Notes: generated by a model from the sequence alone, not told the origin. 64,000 nucleotides of DNA from Candidatus Devosia phytovorans (GCA_029202405.1 CP119312.1:3539001-3603000), one strand, 5' to 3'. Numbered from the stretch's first letter, positions 22,086 through 31,635 are shown. Numbers and translations are program-made.

Positions 22086-25004
22086 ATGCAGCAAGCTCCA
22101 GACACCATCCCCCATTCCACCCACAATCCGAGGCCTGATCGGCAGGCGGCCGGGGAGCGCGTGGCGGCGCGCCTCAAGGGCAAGGTCAGGGGCCGGGTCC
22201 ATACCGATCCGCTGATGACCTATGCCTGGAGCGGCGACGCCAGTTCCTACCGGTTGATCCCGGCGGTAGTCGTCTTCATCAACAGCGAGGACGAGGTTCG
22301 TGCGGTGATGAGTGCCGCGCGAGCCGAGGGTCTGCCGATCACGTTTCGGGCGGCCGGAACATCACTGTCCGGTCAGGCTGTCACTGACGGCGTACTGGCG
22401 GTGCTGGGCGATGGCTGGCGCAAGCTCGACATCCATCCTGGCGCCGAGCAGATCACGCTGGGCCCTGCGGTGATCGTAGCGCAGGCCAATGCGGCGCTGA
22501 AAAAGCACGACAGGAAGATCGGACCGGATCCGGCGAGCCAGGCCACCTGCAAGATCGGCGGCGTGGTCAACAACAATTCATCGGGCATGTGCTGCGGGGT
22601 GGCGCAGAACACCTATCACACCATGGCGCGCCTCCGCATTGTGCTGACTGACGGCACCATGCTCGATAGCGGTGATGCCGCGAGCCGCGATGCCTTCCGG
22701 CTGAGCCACGCGGCGGTGCTCGACGGCCTGCATCAGCTGCATCATGAGGTAATGGCTGACGGTGAGCTGGTGGCACTGATCCGCAGGAAATACCGGATCA
22801 AGAATACGGTCGGCTATTCGCTCAATGCGCTGGTCGACTACCACGACCCGCTCGACATCCTGATCCACCTGATGGTGGGCTCAGAGGGGACGCTCGGCTT
22901 CGTTTCAGAAGTTACCTACAACACGGTGCCCGAACACCCGTTCAAGGCGACGGCACTCGTGCCCTTCCCCGATCCGTCGACTGCCGGCCGGGCAATCATC
23001 GAAATGGCCAATGGCGGGTTGCAGGTGACGACCGGGATCACCGCTGCCGAATATATCGAGCGGCGGGCGCTGGAGACGGTGGAGCATCTGGCGCCGATGG
23101 CGCCCCTGCTGCCCTGGCTGACCGAAACATCACCAGCCGTGCTGATCGACGTGACGGCACCTGACATGGCAGTGCTGGATTTGGAAGTAGCCAAGACCGA
23201 AGAGCTGCTGAAGCGGCACGGCGCGACGCATGTGGACTTTTCCACCGACGAGGCGCGCAGCCACGCGCTGTGGGATATCCGCAAGGGGTTCTTTGCCTCG
23301 GGCGGGGCAGCGCGGCCCAAGGGCACGGCGATGATGACCGAGGACGTGGCGGCGCCGATCGAGCGACTGGCCGAATTCGTGCTCGACATGCGGGCCCTGC
23401 TCGACAATCACGGCTATGAGGACGCCATCATCTTTGGACACGCGCTGGCGGGAAACCTGCACTTCCAGATGAGCGATGATTTCGCCCTACCGGGTTCCGC
23501 GGAGCGGTTCGACCTGTTCTCCAAGGCACTGAGCGACCTGGTGTCGGTGCAATATGGCGGCTCGCTCAAGGCCGAGCATGGCACAGGCCGGGCCATCGCG
23601 CCCTTTGTCGAGGCGGAATGGGGCGCCAAGGCCTATGGGCTGATGCGGCGCATTAAAGACCTCTTCGACCCCGAGGGCCTGCTCAATCCGGGCGTGCTGC
23701 TCAATGCCGATGACAAGGTGCATATCAAGAACCTCAAGGTCATGCCGCCGGCCGACGAGCTGGTCGACCTCTGCATCGAATGCGGCTTTTGCGAACCGGC
23801 CTGCCCCAGCCACCAGATGACGCTGTCGCCACGACAGCGTATTGCCGTGACGCGCGAGCGGGAACGCCTGCGCGCCTCGGGCGAGGACCCCGCGCTGCTC
23901 GAGCGGCTCGATGCCGATTTCCAATATCCTGGTCTCGACACCTGTGCGGCCTGCAACCTCTGCTCGATCCGCTGTCCGGTGGGGATCGAGACCGGCACGA
24001 TGATCATGGGCCAGCGGGCGCAGCGGCGTGGGTCCACGGCGCGATCTGTGGCGGGCTTCGCGGCAGACCATCGCGGTACCGTGGAAAATCTGATGCGGGG
24101 CGGCGTGGGACTGGCCGATGCGGCACGCAAGGTGGTTCCGGCGGGAGCCGTCGAGGTTCTTACCGATACGGCGCGGCGGCTGACGGGCGAGCGCGTGCCA
24201 CGGGTATCGCGGGCATTGCGGCATGGGCCGGGTGCGCCCAAGGCAAGGGACAATCGGCAGGACCCGCGCAGCAGCGGTTTCCCGGTGCCGATCGCGCAGA
24301 CGGGACGGCCGGAAGTGGTCTATTTCCCGGCCTGCCCCAGCCGGATGTTTGGGGCCCCAAAAACCGAGCATGATCTGCTGTCGACGCCCGATGCCATGGT
24401 CAGGCTGCTGGAGCGGGCGGGCTATGATGTGGTCATTCCCGAGCATCTCAACGGGCAGTGTTGCGGCCAGCCGTTCCAGTCCAAGGGTTTTCCCGGTCAG
24501 GCAGCCGAAGTCGGTGGCGCGCTCAGGCGAGAACTGTCCATGCAGTCTGATGCCGGGCGGTTGAGCGTGGTCACCGATGCCTCGACCTGCGCCAAGCACC
24601 TCAAGGAATTTCCCGGCGACGCGCCAGTGGTGGATTCGAGCCAGTTCCTGCTCAGCCATGTGCTGCCCAGGCTGACGATCACGCAAAAGCTCGGTTCGGT
24701 GGCGGTGCATCACAATTGCTCAGCGCAGAGGTTGGGTGAGCAGGCGATGACGGAAAGGCTGGCGGCGGCCTGTGCTGATCAGGTTGCGGTGCTGAAATCG
24801 GTGACCTGCTGCGGCTATGCCGGCGACAAGGGCATGTTCTTTCCCGAACTCAATGCCCATGCGACGCGGTTCGCCAGACAGGACATTCCGGCGGGCTGCA
24901 CCTTGGGTGTTTCGACGGTCAGCACCTGCGCCTCGGGGCTCAGCGAACATGCTGGCGTGCCCTTCGTGGGACTGGCGAGCCTTCTGGAATGGGCGAGCCG
25001 ATAG
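22086..25004 (+). CDS. FAD-binding and Fe-S-binding dehydrogenase (D-lactate / D-2-hydroxyacid type)
   Basis: A 972-residue membrane-associated flavoprotein. The PCMH FAD domain (about 55-275) contains ITFRAAGTSLSGQAV, CKIGGVVNNNSSGMCCG and MVGSEGTLGFVSEVTYN; the FAD-oxidase C-terminal domain follows to about 535 (HALAGNLHFQ, GTGRAIAPFVE). Two 4Fe-4S motifs lie at about 562 and 619 (CIECGFCEPACP, CAACNLCSIRCP), and two CCG domains follow (NGQCCGQPFQS near 791, CCGYAGDKGMFFPEL near 908). This fused GlcD/GlpC-like layout oxidises D-lactate or D-2-hydroxyglutarate to quinone or cytochrome. The exact substrate is not readable. Confidence 0.88.
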   Translation: MQQAPDTIPHSTHNPRPDRQAAGERVAARLKGKVRGRVHTDPLMTYAWSGDASSYRLIPAVVVFINSEDEVRAVMSAARAEGLPITFRAAGTSLSGQAVTDGVLAVLGDGWRKLDIHPGAEQITLGPAVIVAQANAALKKHDRKIGPDPASQATCKIGGVVNNNSSGMCCGVAQNTYHTMARLRIVLTDGTMLDSGDAASRDAFRLSHAAVLDGLHQLHHEVMADGELVALIRRKYRIKNTVGYSLNALVDYHDPLDILIHLMVGSEGTLGFVSEVTYNTVPEHPFKATALVPFPDPSTAGRAIIEMANGGLQVTTGITAAEYIERRALETVEHLAPMAPLLPWLTETSPAVLIDVTAPDMAVLDLEVAKTEELLKRHGATHVDFSTDEARSHALWDIRKGFFASGGAARPKGTAMMTEDVAAPIERLAEFVLDMRALLDNHGYEDAIIFGHALAGNLHFQMSDDFALPGSAERFDLFSKALSDLVSVQYGGSLKAEHGTGRAIAPFVEAEWGAKAYGLMRRIKDLFDPEGLLNPGVLLNADDKVHIKNLKVMPPADELVDLCIECGFCEPACPSHQMTLSPRQRIAVTRERERLRASGEDPALLERLDADFQYPGLDTCAACNLCSIRCPVGIETGTMIMGQRAQRRGSTARSVAGFAADHRGTVENLMRGGVGLADAARKVVPAGAVEVLTDTARRLTGERVPRVSRALRHGPGAPKARDNRQDPRSSGFPVPIAQTGRPEVVYFPACPSRMFGAPKTEHDLLSTPDAMVRLLERAGYDVVIPEHLNGQCCGQPFQSKGFPGQAAEVGGALRRELSMQSDAGRLSVVTDASTCAKHLKEFPGDAPVVDSSQFLLSHVLPRLTITQKLGSVAVHHNCSAQRLGEQAMTERLAAACADQVAVLKSVTCCGYAGDKGMFFPELNAHATRFARQDIPAGCTLGVSTVSTCASGLSEHAGVPFVGLASLLEWASR

Positions 25005-25123
25005 AGCTTTTGTTGGTCGCGATTTCGAACCGCAAAAGTGATCGCCGCTTTTGCTGAAAACGCTCTGGCGTGACCTTTGCGCGGAAACGCGCTAGGGGAG
25101 GCTTCAGCAAGCCCCGGACGACC

Positions 25124-26314
25124 ATGATCACCACCACCATTTCCACTCTCGGCCACAAGGGCGAGGGTGTCACTGAAATCGACGGCCAGAAAATCTTCGT
25201 GCCGCTGACCCTGCCGGGCGAGACGGTGGAGATCGAGGCCGATGGCGAGCGCGGCACGCTGCTGGGCGTCATCACACCCGCCGACAACCGGGTGGAGGCC
25301 TTCTGCAAGCATTTCGGCGCCTGTGGTGGCTGTCAGCTGCAGCATATGGACCGGGCGAGCTACGAGGCGTTCAAGATCGGGCTGATCGAGACGCCGCTGC
25401 AGTTTGCCGGGATCGAGGCCAAGGTTGGCCGCTTCATCGATGCTGCCGGTCAGGGCCGGCGGCGGGCGACGCTGCATGCGCGCAAGGAAGGCGCGGGCTA
25501 TATGCGGCTGCGGAGCCATGAGGTGCATGACCTCGACGCCTGCCCGATTCTCTCGCCGGCCCTGGCCAGGGCGCCAGACATTGCCCGGGCAGTGATGCAG
25601 GCAGTCGGCGAGTCGGATGTGAGCCTCACCGCAACGCTAAGCGGGCTGGATGTGGTGATCCGCACGGAAAAGAAGCAGGCGCGGCATGATCGCGTGTCGC
25701 CACTGGTCGGCCGGTTCAAGCTGGCGCGACTGTCGATGAATGGCGAAATGGTGCTGCAGGCGCAGCCGCCGATTGTCGAAATGGGCAAGGCGCGGGTGGA
25801 AATCCCGATGGGCAGCTTCCTGCAGGCGACGGGTGAGGCCGAAGCCGTGCTGGCCGATTACGTGGTCAATGCCGTGGGCAAGGCCAAGAGCGTGGCGGAC
25901 CTGTTCTGTGGCGTGGGGCCTTTTGCCCTGAGGCTGGCCGAGCAGCGGCCGGTCTTTGCCTTTGACAGTGACAAGGCCGGCATTGCGGCGCTGGACAAGG
26001 CGCGCCGCTTTACCAAGGGTATTCGCGAGGTGACGGCCAAGGCGCGCGACCTGTTCCGCGATCCGCTGACCCAGTTCGAATTGCCCTATGAAGCGGTTGT
26101 GCTTGATCCGCCACGGGCGGGTGCCGAGGCGCAGGTGCGCGAACTGGCCAAGTCGAAGGTGAAAAAAGTGATCATGGTGGCCTGTGACGCGCGCACCTTT
26201 GCGCGGGATGCCAAGATCCTGATTTCAGGCGGCTATTCGATGAGCGACCTGGTGGCCGTGGACCAGTTCACGCAGTCGACCCATATCGAAATTGCTGCCA
26301 CATTCTCGCGCTAA
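25124..26314 (+). CDS. Class I SAM-dependent RNA methyltransferase, TrmA/RlmD family
   Basis: About 396 residues from the ATG at 25124 (MITTTISTLGHKGEGV). A TRAM-like N-terminus leads to a 4Fe-4S binding pattern, FCKHFGACGGCQLQ near residues 61-72, with a fourth Cys in LDACPIL near 139. The SAM site is LFCGVGPFALRLA (about 259), the DPPRAG motif is VVLDPPRAGAE, and the catalytic cysteine is in VACDARTFARD (about 355). It makes 5-methyluridine in rRNA or tRNA; which site is unknown. An earlier in-frame ATG at 25070 is less likely. Confidence 0.9.
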   Translation: MITTTISTLGHKGEGVTEIDGQKIFVPLTLPGETVEIEADGERGTLLGVITPADNRVEAFCKHFGACGGCQLQHMDRASYEAFKIGLIETPLQFAGIEAKVGRFIDAAGQGRRRATLHARKEGAGYMRLRSHEVHDLDACPILSPALARAPDIARAVMQAVGESDVSLTATLSGLDVVIRTEKKQARHDRVSPLVGRFKLARLSMNGEMVLQAQPPIVEMGKARVEIPMGSFLQATGEAEAVLADYVVNAVGKAKSVADLFCGVGPFALRLAEQRPVFAFDSDKAGIAALDKARRFTKGIREVTAKARDLFRDPLTQFELPYEAVVLDPPRAGAEAQVRELAKSKVKKVIMVACDARTFARDAKILISGGYSMSDLVAVDQFTQSTHIEIAATFSR

Positions 26315-26423
26315 TCACGATTGGCGACGGAAACGCAACCAGCAGGGACTTGAGGCGTTTCCGCTACATCAATCAACAGACAAGCGACTGCCTGGGGCGG
26401 GTGTTGTCGCGTGGAGACAAACC

Positions 26424-26807
26424 ATGCGTATGAATAAGATCATTGCCATCGGCGCCTTCTGTGCCGCAGCCGTCATTCCGGCCTTTGCTGCGACGGGTGA
26501 ACCAAACGGCACCTTCGTTGACAGCTACGGCACGTCTTTCCAGTTCTCGCTGTGCGGTGACGGTACGGCGCTGTGCGGCGTGCTGACCAATCTTGAAGGT
26601 GAATCCGCCACCGAGGAAAACCTGGCCTTCGTCGGCAAGCAGGTGATGCAGGCCGAGCAGGTTGCCGAAAATGAGTGGAAGGGTGCGCTGGAAGCCGGTG
26701 GCATCAGTGCCGAGGCGACCGTGACCATGACCGGTCCGGACACGATCGACATCCAGGGCTGCCGCGCTGCCATCCTCTGCCAGACGCTGACCTATAACCG
26801 CGTTTAA
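26424..26807 (+). CDS. DUF2147-like secreted protein
   Basis: A 127-residue exported protein. The signal peptide is MNKIIAIGAFCAAAVIPAFA, and the mature part has GTFVDSYGTSFQFSLCGDGT and LCGVLTNLEG, which recall the DUF2147 lipocalin-like fold, and ends with ILCQTLTYNR. Four cysteines suggest disulfides. I set the start at 26424; upstream in-frame ATGs add no signal peptide. It converges on actR. Function is unknown. Confidence 0.72.
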   Translation: MRMNKIIAIGAFCAAAVIPAFAATGEPNGTFVDSYGTSFQFSLCGDGTALCGVLTNLEGESATEENLAFVGKQVMQAEQVAENEWKGALEAGGISAEATVTMTGPDTIDIQGCRAAILCQTLTYNRV

Positions 26808-26822
26808 GAGAATCTAGCCGAA

Positions 26823-27374
26823 CTACCTCGGCGCGCGCTTGGCGAGAATTCGCTGCAGCGTGCGCCGATGCATATTGAGGCGGCGGGCCGTTTCGGAAAC
26901 GTTGCGGTCGCAAAGCTCATATACCCGCTGGATATGCTCCCAGCGAACGCGATCGGCCGACATCGGGTTTTCCGGTGGCTCGGGCTTTTCCTCGCCGGTG
27001 GCGAGAAGGGCGTTGATCACGTCATCGGCATCGGCCGGCTTGCTGAGATAATCGGTGGCGCCAAGCTTTACCGCCGTAACCGCGGTGGCGATATTGCCAT
27101 AGCCGGTCAGCACGACGGCGCGGGCATCGGGGCGCTTGGTGTGCAGCGCCGACACGACTTCCAGGCCATTTCCATCTTCGAGGCGGAGATCCACCACGGC
27201 ATAGGCCGGGGGTTTTTCTGCAACGGCCGCAAGACCTTCGGCAACGGAGCCGGCTATGCGGACATCAAAACCACGACGCGCCATGGCGCGCTCGAGGCGC
27301 TGAAGAAAAGCTGCGTCGTCATCGACGAGCAGCAGGCTGGGGTCAGTGGCCAGGAGGTCTTCGATCGTGCTCAT
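26823..27374 (-). CDS. actR: Redox response regulator ActR/RegA
   Basis: A 183-residue RegA-type regulator. The receiver domain has LLLVDDDAAFLQRLERAM, the phospho-Asp in AYAVVDLRLEDGNGLEV (about residue 62) and the Lys in DYLSKPAD. The Fis-like HTH is VYELCDRNVSETARRLNMHR followed by RTLQRILAKRAP, the nearly invariant RegA/ActR tail. With ActS it controls redox-responsive genes (respiration, nitrogen and carbon metabolism). It lies 97 bases downstream of actS on the same strand. Confidence 0.94.
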   Translation of the reverse strand: MSTIEDLLATDPSLLLVDDDAAFLQRLERAMARRGFDVRIAGSVAEGLAAVAEKPPAYAVVDLRLEDGNGLEVVSALHTKRPDARAVVLTGYGNIATAVTAVKLGATDYLSKPADADDVINALLATGEEKPEPPENPMSADRVRWEHIQRVYELCDRNVSETARRLNMHRRTLQRILAKRAPR

Positions 27375-27471
27375 GGCCTTTCCATAAGGCTTTGCCGCGG
27401 AAAGGTCAAAAGATCGCAGCCCTTTCGGCTACCGTATTTTCCCTAGGGCTTATCCCGAAAAACCAGGTAAT

Positions 27472-28797
27472 TCAGACCGCTGGATTTTCTGCCTCGATGG
27501 CCTTGCGCGGCCAGACGATGCGGGCGCGGGCATGACCATCGGGGGCGATGTTTTCGAAAGCGAGGCGGCCGCCGGTGCGTTCCAGCAGTGTCTTGGCGAT
27601 GAAGACGCCCAGGCCCAGGCCTCCGGGCTTGTTGGCGTCGGGGCCATGCGGATCGCGGGGACGGCTGGTCAGATAGGGCTCACCCAGGCGCGCGATCAAT
27701 TCGAGGGCAAAGCCGGGGCCGTCGTCGGTGATGGAAACCGAGACGGCATCATGATCCCAGGCGGCTTCGATGCGCACGGTGGTACGGGCGAAATCACTGG
27801 CGTTTTCGATCAGATTGCCCAGACCATAGAGCAGGCCAACGCCGCGCGGGAAGACCGGCGGCGGGCCGGAGGATTTTTCGTAATAGAACAGGATGGCCTT
27901 GCCGCGCCCCTCGTGCGGACGGGCGACTTCGGCCAACAGGTCGGTGAGCGGCACGGCAGCAAAGGGATCGTCGCCCTCGCTGCCCAGATTGCGCAGCTTG
28001 GCAAGAATGGCGCGGCAGCGCGCGGCCTGGGCGATGATCAGTTCCACGTCGTCTGCGAGGTCGCTGCCGGGCTCGGCGTCGGCGCGCATTTCCTTGGCGG
28101 CCAAGGCAATGGTGGATAGCGGCGTGCCCAGTTCATGGGCGGCAGCAGCGGCGAGGCCGTCAAGGGCGGACAGGCGCTCCATGCGGGACAGTGCGAGTTC
28201 GGTGGCGGCCAGGGCGTCGGCAATCTGGCGGGCGTCGTGGGCGACACGCATCGTATAGGCGGAAATGAAAACCACGCCGCAGATGATCGAGACCCAGATG
28301 CCGATGACATAGATGCGGTTGAAGACGATGCGCTCGGTCGGCTCCCAGGGTAAAGGCAGGTGCCAGACCGAAAGGATCGAGGCGAGCACCACGGCCAGCG
28401 CCGCCAAGGCAATGGTGACGCGCTGCGGCAGGGTGGAGGCCGAGACGGAGACTGGGGCCAGCAGCAGCAGCGAGAAGGGATTGTGCAGCCCGCCGGTCAG
28501 CGCCAATAGGCCCGCCAGTTGCAGCAGGTCGAAGACGATCTGGCTGGCGGCGGCGCGTGAGGTGGGTTGGTGGCTGTCACCGAGGTGGAAGACCAGCCAG
28601 AGATTGACACCGGCCGAGAGGCCGATCAGCGCAAAGCACTGCACCAGCGGCACGGGAAAGCCGAGGCCGAAAGCGACAAAGAGCACGCCGATGGCCTGGC
28701 CGCTGACGGCGAGCCAGCGCAAGAGAACCAGTGTCTGCAGGCGCAACGGCCGCCAGGTGGAGGGCAAGGGCAGGCCATCGGCCTGTGTCATGGTCAT
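27472..28797 (-). CDS. actS: Redox sensor histidine kinase ActS/RegB
   Basis: A 441-residue membrane kinase. Six hydrophobic segments fill residues about 20-190. The quinone-site motif GGLHNPFSLLLLAPVS is between segments 3 and 4. The H-box is AAAHELGTPLSTIALAAKEM, the redox-active cysteine region is AQAARCRAILAKL, and the ATPase domain has NLIENASDFA, DDGPGF and GGLGLGVFIAKTLLER. I start at the ATG at 28797, which sits behind GGAAGGG; an in-frame TTG upstream is less likely. All features expected of RegB/ActS are intact. Confidence 0.93.
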   Translation of the reverse strand: MTMTQADGLPLPSTWRPLRLQTLVLLRWLAVSGQAIGVLFVAFGLGFPVPLVQCFALIGLSAGVNLWLVFHLGDSHQPTSRAAASQIVFDLLQLAGLLALTGGLHNPFSLLLLAPVSVSASTLPQRVTIALAALAVVLASILSVWHLPLPWEPTERIVFNRIYVIGIWVSIICGVVFISAYTMRVAHDARQIADALAATELALSRMERLSALDGLAAAAAHELGTPLSTIALAAKEMRADAEPGSDLADDVELIIAQAARCRAILAKLRNLGSEGDDPFAAVPLTDLLAEVARPHEGRGKAILFYYEKSSGPPPVFPRGVGLLYGLGNLIENASDFARTTVRIEAAWDHDAVSVSITDDGPGFALELIARLGEPYLTSRPRDPHGPDANKPGGLGLGVFIAKTLLERTGGRLAFENIAPDGHARARIVWPRKAIEAENPAV

Positions 28798-28942
28798 GTA
28801 AGGGCCCTTCCGGGGCAAATAGGCGCTCCGCCATAGTGAGGCAAAAACTGCATTTCAAGATCAAAAAACCATAGGCACAGCATTGATCCTACCCCAGGGC
28901 GGGCCACGTATTGATCATCGTGACTGGGAAAGTGAAATCGAA

Positions 28943-29419
28943 ATGACCACAGCAATCATCAAACCTCAATGGTCCCCGCTGACCATCGCCCTCATGGTTC
29001 TGGGCTTCATCGCCTTCTGGCCGCTGGGCCTGCTTGTTCTCGGCTACATCCTGTGGGGCGAGAAATTCGGCGGCTCGCCGGAAAAGGCGCAGGCCTATTG
29101 GAACAAGGGCAAGAGCTGGTGCAGCTCCAACAAGGGCCACTATCGCAACTGGAACAACCAGAGGAGCCATGGCATGAACTCGAGCGGCAATGCAGCCTTT
29201 GACGACTATCGCGCCGAACAGCTCAAGCGCCTCGACGAAGAGCGCGCGCGGCTCGACGCCGAAATCGACGCCTTCCACGAATATATGACCAACCTCAACA
29301 AGGCCAAGGATCGCGAAGAATTCGATCGCTTCATGAACGAGCGCCGCGGCAGCCGCCAGGGCTATGGCGACGTCAAGCCGAGCGAATCCAACAATGACGG
29401 CTGGGGCAACAATACCTAA
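28943..29419 (+). CDS. DUF2852 membrane protein
   Basis: A 158-residue protein. One membrane helix lies near the N-terminus (LTIALMVLGFIAFWPLGLLV, about 12-33). An Asn/Ser/Trp-rich region (GKSWCSSNKGHYRNWNNQRS) and a charged coiled coil (LKRLDEERARLDAEIDAFHE) follow, then FDRFMNERRG. This is the DUF2852 pattern found in Hyphomicrobiales, function unknown. The start at 28943 gives the family N-terminus. Confidence 0.85.
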   Translation: MTTAIIKPQWSPLTIALMVLGFIAFWPLGLLVLGYILWGEKFGGSPEKAQAYWNKGKSWCSSNKGHYRNWNNQRSHGMNSSGNAAFDDYRAEQLKRLDEERARLDAEIDAFHEYMTNLNKAKDREEFDRFMNERRGSRQGYGDVKPSESNNDGWGNNT

Positions 29420-29471
29420 GCCCTACCGTCCAAGTCCTCCTGAAGTCGGTCCATCCCAACGACCGAACTGG

Positions 29472-29496
29472 CGCCCCGCAAGGGGCGTCTTTTTTG
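29472..29496 (+). terminator. Terminator after the DUF2852 gene
   Basis: CGCCCC-GCAA-GGGGCG followed by TCTTTTTT, about 53 bases after the stop at 29419. Confidence 0.85.
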
Positions 29497-29539
29497 TTGG
29501 GCGTCATGGTATGATGTTTCGACTCAAATCCGGGGCCCA

Positions 29540-30265
29540 ATGAACCTGTTTTTCCGCGCCAAGCCGAAAATCCCTGCCAGCACGACGATGGAAATCGACG
29601 GCGTGGCGGTCGCCATTGCGGTCAAGGTCAATGCGCGTTCCAAGAGCTACCGCCTGTCGCTGCCGAGCAGCGGGCCGGTGCTGACGCTGCCGCCGCATGG
29701 CAAGTGGGCCGAGGCGGAAGCGTTTCTGCATCGTCACCATAACTGGCTGGCAGCGCGCATAAAACGGGTGCCGGAAGCGACCAGTTTTGCCGAGGGTACG
29801 CTGGTGCCGCTGCGAGGCGTCGACCATCGGATCATTGCCACTGGCCGCGTTCGCGGGCGGGTGGAAGTGGCCGAGCTGGATGGCGAAAAGGTGCTGCTGG
29901 TGCCGGGAGATGCGGCGCATCAGGCGCGGCGACTGACGGATTGGCTCAAGGACGAGGCGCTGGCCGATCTTGAGATCCAGAGCGCCTATCATGCTGAGCG
30001 GCTTGGCGTTTCGATCAAGGCGATCCGCATGCGCGAGCAGAAGAGCCGCTGGGGTTCGTGCTCGTCGACAGGCAATATCAATTACAACTGGCGGCTGATC
30101 CTCGCCCCGCCTTTCGTGCTGGATTATGTGGCCGCCCATGAGGTTGCCCATCTTGTCGAGATGAATCATTCGGCCGCTTTCTGGGCGCAGGTGAAGAAGA
30201 CCCTGCCGGACATGGAGAAGGGTCGGGCGTGGCTAAAAGCACACGGTCGGCAGTTGATGGCCTAA
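29540..30265 (+). CDS. YgjP-like (DUF45) metallopeptidase
   Basis: A 241-residue SprT/WSS1-related putative zinc protease. The zinc motif HEVAH is in DYVAAHEVAHLVEMNHSAAF (about 195-200) with the downstream HSxxFW metal ligand. The preceding RMREQKSRWGSCSSTGNINY segment is the DUF45 hallmark. Cytoplasmic, no signal peptide. Roles proposed for this family include proteolysis linked to restriction or stress; none is established for this gene. Confidence 0.88.
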   Translation: MNLFFRAKPKIPASTTMEIDGVAVAIAVKVNARSKSYRLSLPSSGPVLTLPPHGKWAEAEAFLHRHHNWLAARIKRVPEATSFAEGTLVPLRGVDHRIIATGRVRGRVEVAELDGEKVLLVPGDAAHQARRLTDWLKDEALADLEIQSAYHAERLGVSIKAIRMREQKSRWGSCSSTGNINYNWRLILAPPFVLDYVAAHEVAHLVEMNHSAAFWAQVKKTLPDMEKGRAWLKAHGRQLMA

Positions 30266-30329
30266 GCCTCAGCCACAACACAATGATTTGCCTATATCTT
30301 GCCGCAATGGCTGGCGTATGACCTGTGTC

Positions 30330-30668
30330 ATGCGCCGCCTGATCACCCTTATCGTCATGATCTTTGCCTTCGCCGCCGTGGCGGGGCCGTCGGTGGCGCA
30401 TGCGCATCGCTATGTCAGTACACCCATCGTGGTGCTGAACCTGGTGGACCAGAATAACCAGTCAATTCCAGTGGTTGTGGAGGTCCAGCGGGGCGACATC
30501 GACCTGGGCTCGGGCATTTCCATGCCCTGTGGCGCGCATCACGGGATTCCGGTGAGCGTGGACCAATTGGCGGTCTGTCCACCGGCGGCTGGCGTGATCA
30601 TGAGCGTCGACGATGCGGCGCCGGTATGGTCCAGCATCAGAGTGCTGCGCCCGCCCAAGCATGCTTGA
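30330..30668 (+). CDS. Small secreted hypothetical protein
   Basis: About 112 residues from the ATG at 30330. The signal peptide MRRLITLIVMIFAFAAVAGP is followed by HAHRYVSTPIVVLNLVDQNN, with three cysteines in CGAHHGIPVSVDQLAVCPP and before. I do not recognise a family. An upstream in-frame start at 30288 would bury the signal peptide. It lies between the YgjP-like gene and an L,D-transpeptidase gene, both on the plus strand. Confidence 0.55.
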   Translation: MRRLITLIVMIFAFAAVAGPSVAHAHRYVSTPIVVLNLVDQNNQSIPVVVEVQRGDIDLGSGISMPCGAHHGIPVSVDQLAVCPPAAGVIMSVDDAAPVWSSIRVLRPPKHA

Positions 30669-30727
30669 CGACTTCTTGTAATCCTCTCGTCACCCTGCTT
30701 GCGGCCCGCTGGGCCAAGGATGTTTTC

Positions 30728-31411
30728 ATGTCTACTCTTGCTCGCGCGACCCTGTCGCGCCGTACCATGCTGGCTGGTCTTGCCAGCGTGAGCGCCCTGG
30801 CCCTCGCCGGTTGCGCCACGACGACCCCTACCCAAACCGTACCGACCGGCCCGGTGCGTCATGCCGTGCCACCTGATGTGGCGATGATGTATGCCGCGCG
30901 GCCGGAGGAAGAATATCCTGTGCCGGCCGCCGACATTTCCATGGTCGATCCGCTCTATTGGCGGCAGGAGGTGGAGAATACCACCGGCCAGCCGGAAGGG
31001 CGCGTCGTGGTCGATACCGGGAACTACTTCCTCTACTGGACCATGCCGAACGGGCGGGCCATGCGCTATGGCGTGGGCCTCGGCCGCGCCGGGTTCGAAT
31101 GGAGCGGGGAAGGCCATATTGCCTACAAGCGCAAGTGGCCGGTGTGGACGCCGCCGGGCGAAATGGTCGATCGCCAGCCCGAGTTGGAAATGTATCGCCA
31201 CGGCCAGCCGCCCGGCCTGCTCAATGCGCTGGGCGCCCGCGCGCTCTATATCCACCAGGGCAATCGCGACACGATCTATCGCGTGCATGGCACGATGGAC
31301 CCTTCCACAATCGGCAAGGCGGTCTCGAGCGGCTGCGTGCGGCTGCTGTTCCAGGACGTGATGGATCTCTATGACCGGGTGACACCCGGCGCACCGATCC
31401 TGGTGATCTAA
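30728..31411 (+). CDS. L,D-transpeptidase (YkuD domain) lipoprotein with Tat-type signal
   Basis: A 227-residue exported enzyme. The N-terminus has a twin-arginine pattern and lipobox: SRRTMLAGLASVSALALAGC, so it is probably a Tat-exported lipoprotein. The YkuD catalytic domain ends with the active-site pattern YRVHGTMDPSTIGKAVSSGC followed by VRL, with the conserved His and nucleophilic Cys. It makes or modifies 3-3 peptidoglycan cross-links, or attaches outer-membrane proteins to the wall, as known in Hyphomicrobiales. A terminator follows directly. Confidence 0.92.
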   Translation: MSTLARATLSRRTMLAGLASVSALALAGCATTTPTQTVPTGPVRHAVPPDVAMMYAARPEEEYPVPAADISMVDPLYWRQEVENTTGQPEGRVVVDTGNYFLYWTMPNGRAMRYGVGLGRAGFEWSGEGHIAYKRKWPVWTPPGEMVDRQPELEMYRHGQPPGLLNALGARALYIHQGNRDTIYRVHGTMDPSTIGKAVSSGCVRLLFQDVMDLYDRVTPGAPILVI

Positions 31412-31413
31412 GA

Positions 31414-31443
31414 AAAAAGGCCGCTCGAAGGAGCGGCCTTTTT
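31414..31443. terminator. Bidirectional terminator after the L,D-transpeptidase gene
   Basis: AAAAAGGCCGCTC-GAAG-GAGCGGCCTTTTT, a perfect 13-base stem, starting 3 bases after the stop codon. Confidence 0.92.
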
Positions 31444-31468
31444 GTTTTCTTGGACGCTTCAGATCCTC

Positions 31469-31599
31469 GGTGTCATCCCGGCCTTGAGCCGGGATCCATC
31501 TCGAGATGCCACCGCTGCCGCAAGGCCTATCATTCAGACCACCTTGCGGCCGTTGAAACGATCTCAGGATGGGCCCCGGCTCAAGGCCGGGGTGACACC
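31469..31599. repeat. 131-bp imperfect inverted repeat element
   Basis: Left arm 31469-31500 begins GGTGTCATCCCGGCCTTGAG and right arm 31568-31599 is its complement with three mismatches in 32 positions. An inner GAGAT / ATCTC pair and a CCGCAAGG / CCTTGCGG pair let the whole element fold. It sits between the L,D-transpeptidase terminator and the end of the PBP gene. The form resembles small non-coding palindromic elements common in this order. Confidence 0.65.
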
Positions 31600-31635
31600 G
31601 TGGGTGGGAGACAATATCTGCCTACCACTACATTC

